Source: Delphinapterus leucas (Eukaryota > Chordata > Mammalia > Artiodactyla > Monodontidae). From it: 64,000 nucleotides of DNA. The notes under the pieces are model-generated. The model was not told the origin of the DNA. It worked only from the letters and a program-made list of their open reading frames with translations, and searched no databases. The stretch is from the NCBI RefSeq assembly GCF_002288925.2, contig NW_022098030.1, positions 9,275,702-9,339,701 on the forward strand, written 5' to 3'. Both the position numbers and the translations under genes were made by a program. Positions 34,878 through 47,349 of this stretch are shown here, piece by piece (positions within the stretch are counted from its first letter, which is position 1; each line of letters begins with the position of its first letter).

Positions 34878-35196
34878 GGTCAATGAACTACAGTCTGTGG
34901 GTTATCTCCAGCCCACTGCTGGCCCATTTAAAAACCTACATGTTTTAAATGGCTGAAAACACTCAAAAGAAAGAATAATATATTATGATACATGAAAATT
35001 ACATCAAATTCAAATTTCAGTGCCCATAAATAAAATGTTTCTGGAACATAGCCACATTCAATCATCTATGTATTGTCTATGGCTGCTTCCGTGCTGCAAA
35101 GGCATGCAAAGAGCTGAATAGTTGAAACAGAGACATTATGACTGCAAAGCCTAAAATATTTACCATCTGGTCTGCTACAACCAAAGTTTGCCAATA
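34878..35196 (-). mobile_element. hAT-type DNA transposon fossil
   Basis: Reverse orientation of the element seen at 6364-6682. Shared text includes 'agcctaaaatatttaccatc', 'tattgtctatggctgcttcc' and 'aaagtttgccaa'. It lies inside the long L2. Confidence 0.6.
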
Positions 35197-36095
35197 TCAA
35201 ATAGGGAGATCAGGAAAGGTCTTAAGAGAAGATGGCACTTGACTGAAGAACTGAAGGAGGTGAAGGTGTAAGCTTCTCAAGGAGTGACATGATCTGACAT
35301 ATGCTTTGAATGTTGTGCTGAAAGTAGACTAATGAAGGACTCCAGTTTAGTATTATAGGTCAGTAGTGACGTTGTTGCCTTTGACAAGGGTAGTTGCAGT
35401 GGAAGTTGGCTTATGCGACTAGAAGAATGAGATGATTTACTGCAGTGGGAAAGACCACGTGAGAAGAAGGTGTGGGAAGAAGATGAGGAGCTCAGTTTCG
35501 GACTAGTTGCTTGAGGGGGTCCCTGCAAGTGGAGATACTAAGTACACATTGAATAGATTAGTCTGGAGTCCAAAGAAGTGATCTCAGCCCGAGATATAAA
35601 TTTGGGAGTCGTCACTGTATTTAAAGCTAGGAGAGAGGTTGGGATCTCTGACAGGCTGAGTATACAGAGAAGAGTGAAGCTGTGCAAAAAGAGAAGAACT
35701 TCAAGGTTAAGAGACTGGATGGCTGGGAAGGAATCAGCCAAGGGAATGCGTGATAAGACGGATCAGATTTAGGAGGCAGCAGAGAGAGGGTGTGCTGGTA
35801 ACCAAGTGAAGAAAGTGCTTCCAGGAGGAATGAGTAATTATCTGTGTCAAACGCGATTAATACGACAAATAATGTTAAACTGAGAACAAACAGATTTAAT
35901 GATGTTCTGTGCTATTCTAGTAACTTTGACAGGAGCAGTTTTGGTGACATCATTGGGGAAAAAGCCTGTATGGAGTAGGTCCAAATGAAAATGGAAAGTT
36001 TTGCTATAAACAGAAGGAGGAACATTGAGTGGTAGTTAGAGGTAGAAATGGGCTTGACAAGCTTTTTGTTTTTCAATTTTGGGAGACATGATATC

Positions 36096-36319
36096 TTTTT
36101 TTTAAATTTTTTTAATTTTTTTTTGAGGTACACGGGCCTCTCACTGCTGTGGCCTCTCCCGTTGCGGAGCACAGGCTACCCGGACGCGCAGGCTCAGCAG
36201 CCATGGCTCACAGGCCCAGCCGCTCCGCGGCATGTGGGATCTTCCCGGACCAGGGCACGAACCCATGTCCCCTGCATCGGCAGGTGGACTCTCAACGACT
36301 GCGCCACCAGGGAAGCCCC
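36096..36319 (-). mobile_element. CHR SINE, short type
   Basis: Antisense copy with a T-rich tail interrupted by AAA and AA. The flanks ATGATATC (36088-36095) and ATAATATC (36320-36327) match at 7 of 8 bases. A short insertion near 36178 ('ggctacccggacg') distinguishes it from the other copies. Confidence 0.92.
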
Positions 36320-37449
36320 ATAATATCATGTTTAAATGCTAATGGAGAAAACCTGGTAGAGAGAAAAACATTTGTTAATATATGAGAGAGTCAGAGATAC
36401 AGAAACAGAAAAACGGAGAGAGGGAGGAGAGACAGAGGAAGAGGGATCCGGAACATCCTTCAGTTAAGAACAGAGGCATTCAGTGAAGAAATGCAGAGGT
36501 TGGTTTGAGCTACACGTATGGACAGTTTATCCATAATAATGGAAGGTAGCATTTAAAGGCACAGATGCAAATAGATGGTTAGATTTTGTGATGGGATTCT
36601 GTGGAAGTTCTCTGTGATTACTTCTATATTCTCAGTGAAAGAGGAAGCAAGGCCATCAGTTGAGTGTGGCGATGGAAGAAGAGCTGTTGGAAATTTCAGG
36701 TGAGACAGTAAAGTGTGAACAGTAATCTAGGAAAATGTCAGACAGAACAGACTAGAAAATTATAGTAGGTTTGCCACCCAGCACTGTGATCTCACTTGAA
36801 GTAGTGATATTGAGCTTAAAGTGCGTTGTCTTCTTCTCGAGCTACGTTTAGCTTCAAGATGCAGATATGGAACAGGCAGAGATGGATTTAACCAGGTGTT
36901 GATTGCGCCCGAAAAGTATGATGGGCAAAGAGAAGCAAAGGAGCTGAGGTTGCATGCAAGGGAGTGATAATGATTGACCTTGAAATGTAATGTCAATAAA
37001 GAGGAATGTGAGGTATAATGGCCAAGAACATTGAAACACTCTTGATTTCAATGGACTGTAGGTCCTGGGTGTGGCCGGAGCATTTGGGAGATTGGTGCCA
37101 GAGCTAGAGATGGTAGGCAGGTACTAGGCTGTCTGAAATGAGACCATGGAGGTAGAGAAAAGAGCAACTAGTTAAGAGGGTTCTCTTGACAGACCAAAGT
37201 TAATACAGTATTTTAAGAGTTGGGGAGTGACTGATGGGTGATGCAGGCAAAGGAGGGAAATAGAATCTTATGGGAATTAGAGTCTGGGGAAGAGGGATGA
37301 CTTGTGAGGATGGGGCCTTTTTGGGGTGACTTCTGTGAACAGGGATAGAAAACATGACTGAGATTCGTCCCGATGGTACCAAGGAAAAAAAATGACACAA
37401 CAATTTTGTTAACAAATACTAGCAAGGAGGGGCATTAGTTAGGATAACT

Positions 37450-37735
37450 TTTTAAAAATTTTATTTTATTTCATTTTAACTTTTTATTTTCTAGTGGAGT
37501 ATAGTTGATTAGCAATATTGTGTTAGTTTCAGGTGTACAGCCACGGTGATTCAGTTATACACATGCATGTATCTATTCTTTTTCGAATTCTCTTCCCAGT
37601 TAGGTTGTTACATAATGTTGAGCAGAGTTCCCTGTGCTATGCAGTAGGTCCTTGTTGGTTATCCATTTTAAATATAGCAGTGTGTACATGTCAACCTCAA
37701 ACTCCCTAACTATCCCTCCCCCCAACCCTTCCCTC
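37450..37735 (-). repeat. L1 3' end
   Basis: The antisense 3' UTR of a cetartiodactyl L1: 'ttctagtggagtatagttga', 'ttccctgtgctatgcagtag' and 'tgtgtacatgtcaacctcaa'. Confidence 0.8.
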
Positions 37736-37739
37736 CTGG

Positions 37740-40080
37740 TAACCACAGTTCTCTAATCTCCAACTCCAGTTTGCAGTTATTTCTTTTACCCCTCCCCACT
37801 TCAGAAGAGTGGTTCTCATCTCCATCTTAAAAGCCCAACAGCATTTCAGAAGAAGAACATAAACAACTACGGAGTCTGCATCTTGTGAAGACCATTCGAA
37901 GTAACGCGGAGTAAAAAGGAAAGTGGATCTTGCTCTCAAAATGTTTTCAAACTCAAGGGAAGGGAGGAAGTGGCAAATACAGATAAGCAACATAAACAAA
38001 TAAAAGTACACAGACATCTGATGAAACACTTTGACATCCTCCTGGAACGTTATCCACTTTTGGCAGTACTCCACTTTGTTCAGCTTACTACTGAGAACCA
38101 CTACACAACCCACAGTTTATTTATCAGAAGTATGTAGTGCTTTTCCTATAAAGAACACCGACTGATTTGCATTTTGACACAACCCTTTTCTTATATTTCA
38201 GTTTGACATCGTGTTGTCAGCAGAGCAATTCGACCTCTTGCCAAGATAAAGTCTAATTTCATCCCCACAAAATGAGAAGAAATTTGCTTTCCTTCCTCTA
38301 TTCTCTCCTTTCATCATTAAGTAGCAAATTAGACTAGTGGCCAAATACATTTTGTTCCTTTCTTCACTTATAGAAAAAGTAAGACGTGGCATACTTTCCA
38401 TGCTGCTAGGATTGATGTTCACGGGATGGATGAAGGACTCATGCATCTACTTTTCTTGCTGTCTATCCAAGATCAAGCTTTTTCTCACGTGGGTACAAAC
38501 TCACTTACAGGAATATCTGCACCCTAATGGCTTGAAAGTCGCAAAGGTCTACCCAGTTGCAAGGAGCTAATGTCAACACGTAAGCTAGTCACATACACTT
38601 TGCCGTCAACTGCAAGTTTTTGAATTATCTTTGTAATATGAATTTGTTACCTGCTTTCTAGTACAATTTCCCTAGTGAAAACAGCATTAGCCCACTGTCC
38701 ACCTTAAGCATGACAAATTATCTTCATCCTCAGTGCAATATTTGTTCAAGGGTATTGTATATACAAAGCTCCCAGATCTCTTTTTTAGTCTTAGTGTCTT
38801 AATGGGTCTGAAAGTCTGTCTTCCATTATTTATACTACAGGTACTTTTTTTTTTTTTTTTTTGCTATTTTTAAATTTTTCAAAGCACATATACAACTGAA
38901 GGATTCAGTTTTTCAAAGTAACACAGCCAGTGATCAGTACTACTGGGTCCAAAACCCAATTCTCTCCACTCTATTTCCACTCTACTATTCCAACTTACTA
39001 TGATGGTGATATGGGGGTTGTTTTCATTTTGGTAAACACTGGCAGTGGTTCACAATGTCTGTCACAAACATTTGGATAGATTGCACTGACAATATCCTGT
39101 AACTATAATTTAAGGGCATAAGGCTAACTGGAAGATGGAGAGACAGAGGTATTGACAGATACAGCGAATCTATCTGCACCAGCACGAATTTTCTACGATT
39201 TTTCTGAAACACACTAAACAGTATTTGGGGTCAATGAAATTATTCTTAATTTAGCCTTTACTTCTTGCTTCATGTACTCTAAAGAGTGAAAATAAATCAC
39301 TATCTACTTGAAGAAAGACAAAATTTATATCTTTATAATTGGCCCGCTGCTCTCAAAACAGTAGGGTTAAAATTATAATGCTTTGATATTTAAAAACAAA
39401 ACACTGCTGTCTAAGATTATTTAATCACATCAAATACTCTATTGAAGTTTTATCTTCGAATGCAAAATCGTGTCACGAGCAATCATGCTAAATGCCTGTT
39501 TTAATTTATTTGATTTATAAATTTAATTTTCATTTATCAAGTTCTATTCAATGAAGACATTAAAAATATGATCAATATTGTTCTTAGCTAGCCACCAAAG
39601 TACAGGGAAAACTAGTTAAAAACACGAACTGCAAAGCAGTTCAATAATAAAATAACTATTAATCAATTAGAAGCATCTAGGATGTGCTGGTAGTGCCATA
39701 CTTACTTTCTGGAAGAAGGTTCCAGAGATTCTGTAATACTTACTTCAGTGTTTATTAGTTATTAGAAGTAGAAAGATCATCTTAACTGCAACCATTCTTG
39801 CTAGTATTTGTGAGTGGAAAAAAAATAGTGTTCTAGACAGGTAAAATATAGAATTAGCATCATGTATATTATCTAGGTTAAGATGCATTACAGTGGGGGT
39901 TTTTCCCAAGCTGTCTGATCTACATAATTATATTTTGTTCAGACAGATCATTCTTGCTGAAAATAACAAACAGACCTCAGATTATAAAGGTGTTGATATA
40001 GTTATTCCCCAGTGAGGAGGAAATGTTTTAAGACAAATATAGCAAAACAATATATATGTATGTATATCTCCAAAATGGCA
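37740..40080. other. Intron, mostly unassigned
   Basis: No exon recognised. A diverged antisense MIR is likely at about 38880-38990 ('aaagtaacacagccagtgat'), and a poly(T) run lies at about 38847-38863. The frame at 37706-38113 (minus, 135 codons) begins in the L1 end and has no family features. Confidence 0.45.
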
Positions 40081-40084
40081 AGTA

Positions 40085-40205
40085 GGAACAGTTCTGGATT
40101 AACAGTAGGAAGATCCAAATTGTAATCTTTACTTTAGCATTTCCTACCTATATGACTTTGGAAAAATTACCCAACACTGCTAAGTCAGTTTCCTAAATGA
40201 AAAAC
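40085..40205 (+). repeat. MIR fragment
   Basis: The text 'tatatgactttggaaaaatt' followed by 'aagtcagtttcctaaatgaa' is the sense MIR core, diverged. Confidence 0.5.
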
Positions 40206-41179
40206 AACGAAAAAACCCCCGGCAAAAATAGCTGTTGTTTTTCTTATTAGATATTATGAGGAATAATAAAGTAGGCGCACAAACAATTTGCAAATTTATA
40301 AAAACCTACAGAAATGTTAGATATTATTTTACAGCATGTTACCAGAAGAAAAGCTGTATTATTTCAGTGGTAACATGCAAACTTCCAGATGGTACTGTCT
40401 TAGTAGAAAAAAACTAGATCAAGGGTGAAAATACATTAGTTATAAGGGTAAGCGAACCAACCCCAAACTGAAAGAAAATTAACATTTTTCTTCTTTTAAT
40501 TTGTGGGGGAAAATTCTGTTTTGTAAATTCTTCAGTTGAAGAAGAACAATGATAAGCCTTGGAGAATCTCTTAATCTCGCTTATTCTCAAGAGGCATCTG
40601 AGGAGATGTACATGTATGTGCATAGAGCATATATACAAGTATATTTCATTTCCTTCCTAATGTTGGAGGAATTTGGATTCTGGGAAAAAAGCAAACTATA
40701 CTAATGGTAGCACAAGGAAATTCAAAGCAGCATATGGTTAAACTTCGGCTCTAAATCACAAGTGTACATTTAAAATCCGGTGTGAGGGGACTGTGGATGT
40801 TGTGCACAGTAAGAATCTTACTAGAGAAAAAAAATTCAATGGAACATCTGGTTGCCTATGGGGTTGTTTTTATTTAGTTTGGAAAATTTCATTCCTGCTA
40901 TAAATCTTAACCATAAATGCTAAAGAATAACACCTATGGTGTAAGAAAAAAGAACGAAATTAAGCTTTTAATCAAGAAATTAGGAGCTCCCTGGGAAACA
41001 GCTGGGGAAGGAGGAGGCATCATATTTCATTCTTTTGCAAAGTAGGAAAGCCTGAAAAAAATACTGGACCTTTATAAGAGGATGTTGGCATTAAGAGAAT
41101 CTGATGATTATGGAGAAAAATCACTCTCTTCCAGCAACAGAGGTAGATTTCTTTCTTAGTACAGCATATTCATTAAAAG

Positions 41180-41396
41180 AATTATTTATTTATTTATTTT
41201 TGGCGGTACGCGGGCCTCTCACTGCTGTGGCCTCTCCCGTTGCGGAGCACAGGCTCCGCACGCGCAGGCTCAGCGGCCATGGCGCACGGGCCCAGCCGCT
41301 CCGCGGCATGTGGGATCTTCCCAGACCGGGGCACGAACCCGTGTCCCCTGCATCGGCAGGCGGACTCTCAAACCACTGCGCCACCAGGGAAGCCCT
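41180..41396 (-). mobile_element. CHR SINE, short type, with a TTTA-repeat tail
   Basis: Antisense short-type body ('ggcggtacgcgggcctctca' to 'ccaccagggaagccct'). Its tail is (TTTA)n rather than the poly(T) usual for short-type copies. Target duplication is unclear. Confidence 0.92.
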
Positions 41397-41439
41397 GACA
41401 TACTCTAATTTACTCTAAATTCCTTAAAAGGGTATAACA

Positions 41440-41540
41440 TACCCTAATCTACCTAACAAGTCTTCTCAGTGGGTATTAGGTTGTTTCTACTTTCTTTGCT
41501 GTTAGAAACAATGCTGCAGTACCCAGAGATGGCATTTGAT
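41440..41540 (-). repeat. Old L1 fragment
   Basis: The text 'gggtattaggttgtttctac' followed by 'agaaacaatgctgcagtacc' resembles antisense old L1. Confidence 0.4.
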
Positions 41541-41544
41541 ATAG

Positions 41545-42285
41545 ATTTTCAAGGATGAATTCCTGGGGCCAGGGAGAAGCACAGGGCGGGACGTATGGGC
41601 AGGAGAAGAACTTCAGGGGAATGAAAGGGTAAAGTGCATGGAATTTCACAGCATGTTGCGTTCGTGGATGGTGGTGGCACTGGGAGATTGGGAATTAGTA
41701 AAATGAAGTGGGGTTGCCGGCATTGGGTAGGGGCACACTTGCTAAGGTGAGCTCATCTTTTACATCTTTGGCTTCCGATAAAACTTCTGTTAGAAAAAGG
41801 ATTTTGTTTCTGCCCAAAAAGTGTGGGAAAAGATTATTATCAGCAATGAGAAGTCAAAGAGTATTTATGTTTGTAATTGGAAAGAAATGTGTTTTAGATG
41901 CAGTTCTCGTGGCTAAATTAGAGGATCAGTTTGAGGAACCTGAGGTTTGAGGCAGAGAGAGCAGTTAGAGACCTCTTGAAAATGTCATGCCAGGAATTGC
42001 GGAACCCTAAGCTAAGGCAGTGAAAAGAGAGATGAAGAAGAGATATGACAGCGAGCCATTTTCGTTGTTATCTGATAGGATTTGGTGATCTCCTGGCGGG
42101 GGCGGGGGGGGGGGTGGAAAAAGAAAAGAAAGGTGAAGCTAACTTGGAAATTATTAGCTTGGCCACTTGAGTGAGGGTAAATGTGATAACTGATGTGAAG
42201 AATCCATGAGGAAGAGATGTGCTGGGACGGAAGGATGGAATCAGTTGTCCAAAATATGCCCATTTTTCCCATCTCTACCTAGGAC
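41545..42285. other. Intron, possible old L2; G-rich run
   Basis: It may contain diverged antisense L2 but I cannot align it firmly. A G-run with single C and T interruptions lies at 42098-42117. Confidence 0.35.
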
Positions 42286-42289
42286 TAAG

Positions 42290-42945
42290 CCATCACCATC
42301 TACAGAGTAGACTCCTCCAACGGCTGATTAACTGTCTCTCTGCTTCCAGCTGGTCTCTATAATTCATTCTCCATGCAGTAACGCCAGACCTCTTTGTAAC
42401 ATATAAATAAAATTATTTTCCTCACGCTTAAATTACCCAAGAGATTTCCCTCTGTACTTAAAACCAAAGTCATTCCTGCCTACCCCTACTTATCTCTCCA
42501 ACCTCGGCTCCTGTCCCTGCCCCCCCCCCATATGCTCCTTGCCCACATGGGTTTTCCTTCTGCTCCAAGCTTCCTCCCATCTTGTCTTCAGGCCTTTACA
42601 CAAGCTGTTCCTCTCCAGTTTTTTGCATGACTAGCTCCTTGGTATTTCAGTCCCAGATTATATCTCACTTTTTAGATATGCTAAACAGTGATTATCCAAA
42701 CTACAGTATGTGGCCCGCCAATTACTCTTATTTTTTTTATGGCTTATACTTTTTTTTCATAACATGCATCATTCAATAATATTTCATGTTCTTATGTCCT
42801 TTCCATGACCAGAATAAAAATCCTTTTTGTAAATAAAAGGGACTGTATTTCCCTTGTTACTGTTCATTCCTAAGGCCTAGGGCAGTGCTGACTGTGAATA
42901 GATATTCGATACGTATTTAGTAAATGAAAGAATAAATGGTGTGCC
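42290..42945 (+). repeat. L2 LINE 3' region
   Basis: Sense L2: 'ccaacctcggctcctgtccc', 'ttcaggcctttacacaagct', 'gttcctctccag', and the 3' tail 'agggactgtatttcccttgt' with 'agtaaatgaaagaataaa'. Confidence 0.65.
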
Positions 42946-43106
42946 TGAAGTGCCCCATGGCACAGCTATGTGCATATAGCTCGAAAGTAGTTTTGAGCCC
43001 AGAGGAAAGAGAAAGCCTAGAGAAACAGTTAGAGGGATTAGGAACAGTTGTACAATGATTGATTTATATCTTGTAGGCTAAGCTACTACTTGTGTTTGCA
43101 TGTATG

Positions 43107-43172
43107 AGAGAGAGAGAGATTGAGAGAGAGAGAGATTGAGAGAGAGAGAGAGAGTGTGTGTGTGTGCGTGTT
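43107..43172. repeat. (GA)n(GT)n microsatellite
   Basis: GA repeats interrupted twice by ATT, followed by a GT run. Confidence 0.9.
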
Positions 43173-43289
43173 TGAAAAGAATGACATCCCCATAAAAATT
43201 ACTTTTAAGTAACTTCATTATATCCTTTTCAGGACACAGAAACAAACTAAAACTCACCTCTCCTTGATTTCTCTTTCAATGGCTAGTAG

Positions 43290-43372
43290 CTTGAATTGGA
43301 ACCTTGGCTGCACCACTAGTTAGGTGTATGACTTCAGGCAGATCACCCACCTTCATCTCTTTATTTTATAGT
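43290..43372 (+). repeat. MIR fragment
   Basis: The text 'ttggctgcaccactagttag', then 'gtatgacttcaggcagatca', is the sense MIR core. Confidence 0.5.
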
Positions 43373-43399
43373 TATTTACAAGCGTTCGCCGTGGAAAGA

Positions 43400-43800
43400 T
43401 ACTGTGGGACTCTGCTCTCAACGGAGCCTATACTCTTGTGAGGGGAATGAAAAATCAAATCATCACACAACTAAATGAAGATCAACTACGATACAAACTA
43501 TAAATATGAGGCAAATTGTAGGGAGCAAACGCAGTTCAGAGGAGGTTTCCCTAGATGATGATTGCCAAGTTGAGATCAGATGAATGAGTAGAAATTCACA
43601 GATGAGGGAGGTACGGGTAGAAGTTCAAATTCCTGAGTTGGGATGAAGCACGGCATGTGTAAGAACCTGATAGAAAACCAGTCTGATGAGTGCTCAGAGA
43701 GCAAAGGAGAGAGAAATGTGAGATGTGACTAAAAAGATCACTCAAGACCGTATCATGAGGGGCTAAAGGCCACCTTAAGGGCTTAGTGAATGAAGGGCTC
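43400..43800 (-). repeat. L2 LINE fragment
   Basis: The antisense L2 3' region ('gatactgtgggactctgctc', 'ctcaacggagcctatactct', 'gtaagaacctgatagaaaac'). The 154-codon frame on the minus strand here (43596-44060) is largely within this fossil. Confidence 0.5.
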
Positions 43801-44423
43801 CCACATGCTGCCTTTCCCTGGTAGCTTCTCCCACTGATAACACCATGCATACTTTGGTGTAGGTATAGTAAACTTCCTGAATGTGGCAGAAAACTTACTA
43901 TTCCAAACAGTGTCTCTAAAAACCATAAACTCTTCCACATATATAGAAGGCATATTTGAATAATGTGTAAAGTATCTGTAAAGTGAATTGAATAAAAGCA
44001 ACTTGGTTTGTGTTGGTTAAAAGGGATGCATCTGTGACATTTGTCAGATTTTTCTCTCAATCACATACATGCTCATGATGTCAATTTTTATAATAGTAAG
44101 AAATCATCAGTCATGGCTTCAGATCTAGAGCGGTCTTCCTCATCTGAGTGTAAATGTCCATTTCTAATATTTAAGAAGAAAGAGCTTGTTAAGCAAATTA
44201 ATGTTGTGGAGAGGGTTTCCTAGAGGCATATTTAACCTAGCTGCAAGGCCAACTACTTTACAATATATGGCTTACATGCAAATGAGAAGCTACAAAATGT
44301 AAATTAGTTTGTTCATTACAATGGTCTAGTAAGGCTTAGAAACGCACTATCATCAGTTAAGTCACTGTGATACAGTTATAAAGCTGCACTTTCTATTAAA
44401 ATTCATTCATTCTCTATTTCTTT

Positions 44424-44453
44424 CACTCATTCACTCACTCACTCACTCACTCA
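44424..44453. repeat. (TCAC)n microsatellite
   Basis: About seven tetranucleotide units at the left edge of an L2 fragment. Confidence 0.85.
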
Positions 44454-44454
44454 A

Positions 44455-45140
44455 CCTGCTCCTTGGGGAGTCTTCCCCATCTCTGGATATAGCAACTCCA
44501 TCCTTATGAAAGTTGCTCAAGCCAAAAACCATGGAATCTTCTCGACTTTTCTCTCTCACACCGTACATCAAATCCATCAGCCAATACTGTAGGCTCTGCT
44601 TAAACATATGTACACGCAGACACAGACACTCATACACACACCCACGGTCATCCCACCTCTTCAAGGATTTTTTCTTAGTCACCTTTGTAAACTTCACTTT
44701 TAATTGGCACTGATATGTCAAGTTTGGGAATCACAAAACCTCCTGATATCTCTCCATGGACTCTAGGTTTAAAACACTTATTCTACTTGTTCTCTCCGGG
44801 TTTTTAAAATAACTTCAACACCTGTATCTCTAGCCCTGATCTCTCTCCCCTAATTCTCAGGCTTGCATTCAGTTGCCTGATAGGCATCAAGGACATCCAG
44901 CAGTCCACGTCAATGCACTGTCTTGCCTATCAGAATGCTCATCTTTCAGGATCCCCTATTTAAATAACAAGCGGCAGAATCCACTTGATCACCCAAGCTA
45001 CAGACTCCTCCCTCCTCCTTACTTCCTTGTCCCTTTTAAGGAATCACCAAATGCTGCCCATTTGATTGCCTAAATATTTCTCAAATACGCCTCTTCTCCC
45101 TCTCCTACTTACCACTGCCCTAGTTTAAGGGAGCTTATTA
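44455..45140 (+). repeat. L2 LINE fragment (ORF2 3' part)
   Basis: Sense L2: 'cttccccatctctggatata', 'agttgctcaagccaaaaacc', 'tctctctcacaccgtacatc', 'aaatccatcagccaatactg', and further C/T-rich text that follows the L2 order. Confidence 0.6.
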
Positions 45141-46835
45141 GTGGTCTCTTCGTTTCGTAGACCTCAATTTATCTCCTTTGTTCAGGCAAGAAGGGCAGGA
45201 GAGGAGGTTCCTCTGTAGAGATGTAGCAGGTGCAAACTTAGTATAAACTCACCTCGCTGCAATCCCTCGCTACCTTCTAGACTCTCACAAAAACAAACCC
45301 AACAAGCTGACAACTTATTTAATACACAGAAAAAAGTCTGAAGCAAGAGTTATAGAAAATATTTTGGTGCCTCTTCTTCCCTGCTTTATATGATACCTTT
45401 GGGAATTCATTGGAGTTCCTGTCTCATTCACTGAACTTGGCAGTTGTAACTCGCAGACACAAAGAAAAAGGAGAAGTCTGCAGATGTCTGTGTTTTTCCT
45501 TTCCTTTCCTTCTTTTTTTGGTGAAGTTCAGCCAGGGCAGAAAATATAAAAATATGTAAAATATCACTTACAGACTTGATCACAAGAAATTTAGCTTTGT
45601 ATCTTACCTTTGCAAGGATTTTCCTCTCTAACGTTGTTACTCATTATCTTGTTGGGCTATTCCACATGCTAAAGTAATATAGACTCTGATAGAGGAATGT
45701 GTACACACACACACACACACACAGAGTGACATCCTGAATAGGCAACAGAGTTCCTTGCATGCCTCCCAAGAGATAGTATGGGGATCTCTGAAGCATAACA
45801 GTACTTCAATACCGAACACTTCGTATCTTAAAAATGTTCCACATTCCCACCATTAAATTTCAAACCCATGTGCAAATAGCTGGAGGAAGAACACGGTATG
45901 CTTTTATTTAACTTTGCCACTTGTCTATTTCTCAAGACAAGGGACATCCAAGCTTTGCTTGTCTCTTTATAGTTGTAGTAAATACAACTTGATACGGCTT
46001 GATAGAGGGATGCCTGATAGGGGACCTATGATAAAGGTTCATTTTTAATCATGGGGATAGCAAGAACATGGATGCTATTTTTAATTAACTGAACTATGCA
46101 AGACAACCTATTATAAATAGAGACGTGTATTTAGAAAGGTAAGAGTACATGATGAAAACAATATAAATAATATGATGAAGACTGCTGATTGCTCCCCCAG
46201 TACAATCTAGTTTTCTCTTCTTTCTGGGTACAGGGCTACCCGCTAGAAACAATATTCCCCACTTTGTCTTGTGGCCAGGCTTGGTCATGTGATTAAATTC
46301 TCACCAATGAAATGCAAGCAGAATGGATGTCTGTAACTTGTGTAAAAGGAAATCCTTACCCTGAAGTTCCTTTCTTTTGTTCTCCAACACATGAGGATAG
46401 AGCCGTGCCTATAATCAGTTACGACCATGTAGAAGAGGCTAATGCTCTCTGGGGTGGCAGGACAGAATGGAAGGAGAAGTCCCTTAGACTCTCTTGGAGG
46501 CTGGGAGGAGTTGGGCCTGGCTCTCTCTAGGTGAAAATACTGCAAAAGTACACCCTTTGGGAAAAAGCAAGATCATCTCTAAAACACAGTGGCAACCATG
46601 AAGGCAGTGGGCCAGTTAGGGATGCCCCATGAGCAGAAGCATGGCTCTCAAAGGCACGCAAATGTACTTTTCCAAAGGAGGTTCATAATGTCCATTTCTT
46701 CCTTTCCATCCAAACCAACATATACATGTTGGTACTTATTCTCTCACACATATTCTTTCATCCCCCTTCCTCTATGTGTGTGTAAACTCACATGCCATAG
46801 TGGAGAAGACAGACATCTTGGTAACAAGAAAACCT
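45141..46835. other. Intron, mostly unassigned
   Basis: It contains an (AC)n run at 45702-45723. The segment at about 46190-46510 ('tttctgggtacagggctacc', 'caatgaaatgcaagcagaat') resembles a common ancient mammalian repeat whose name I cannot give with confidence. Confidence 0.4.
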
Positions 46836-46839
46836 AGTA

Positions 46840-47345
46840 GAAAAGTGGGCAAAAGATGTATTATAGGCAAGGCTCACAGAAGATTGTTAACAAATAATTA
46901 ATATATAAAACACTTGAAAAGCTGTGTTACCACAAGAGTAGGCAGGAAGATGCAATTTGAAACAACAAAATAGCAGTTTTTAGTCTTCAGGTTGTTAATA
47001 ATTATAAAAGATGGCTATTACTCCAATCTGGCCACTGAGCTGGTAGGAATGTGAATTGCTGTAACTTTTTTGGAAAATAATCTGGCAGTATAGCAACTAT
47101 TAACACTTAAAATGTTCATCTTGACTCAGCAACCATACTCTTAGGAATTTATCTTAGAGAAGTAAAAACAAAATGTTTAAGGAGCTATGTAAAAGGAGCA
47201 TTGCAGCACTGCTTATAACAGCATTTAGAGAAAGGGAGAAAAAAGGAGAAAATGAAACATTCATTAATAGGGTAAAATTTGAGAAACTGATGGTAATACC
47301 TTAGTGAAGTTTTACTCTTCTTTAAAATGGCCTTCAGTTATACTC
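46840..47345 (+). repeat. Old L1 fragment (ORF2 3' part)
   Basis: The text 'aaaagtgggcaaaagatgta', 'ggtaggaatgtgaattgctg', 'actcagcaaccatactctta' and 'agcattgcagcactgcttat' follows the order of the L1 ORF2 3' region. It is heavily diverged. Confidence 0.65.
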
Positions 47346-47349
47346 TAGC

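Larger units (their letters stand above)
34650..37440 (-). repeat. Long antisense L2 LINE remnant
   Basis: From left to right it runs from the antisense 3' end ('attgagcacctatgttgggg', 'cctcaaggagcttaaatgct') into ORF2. Near 35595-35621 the minus strand reads SDDSQIYIS in one frame, a relic of the (Y/F)xDD catalytic box of L2/CR1 reverse transcriptases. Further right it becomes less certain. It is interrupted by a hAT fossil (34878-35196) and a CHR SINE (36096-36319). The frame is destroyed. Confidence 0.65.

Noticed and set aside
43596..44060. 154-codon open frame on the minus strand
   Set aside because: It lies mostly in an antisense L2 fossil and has no recognisable domain, splice context or conserved motif.
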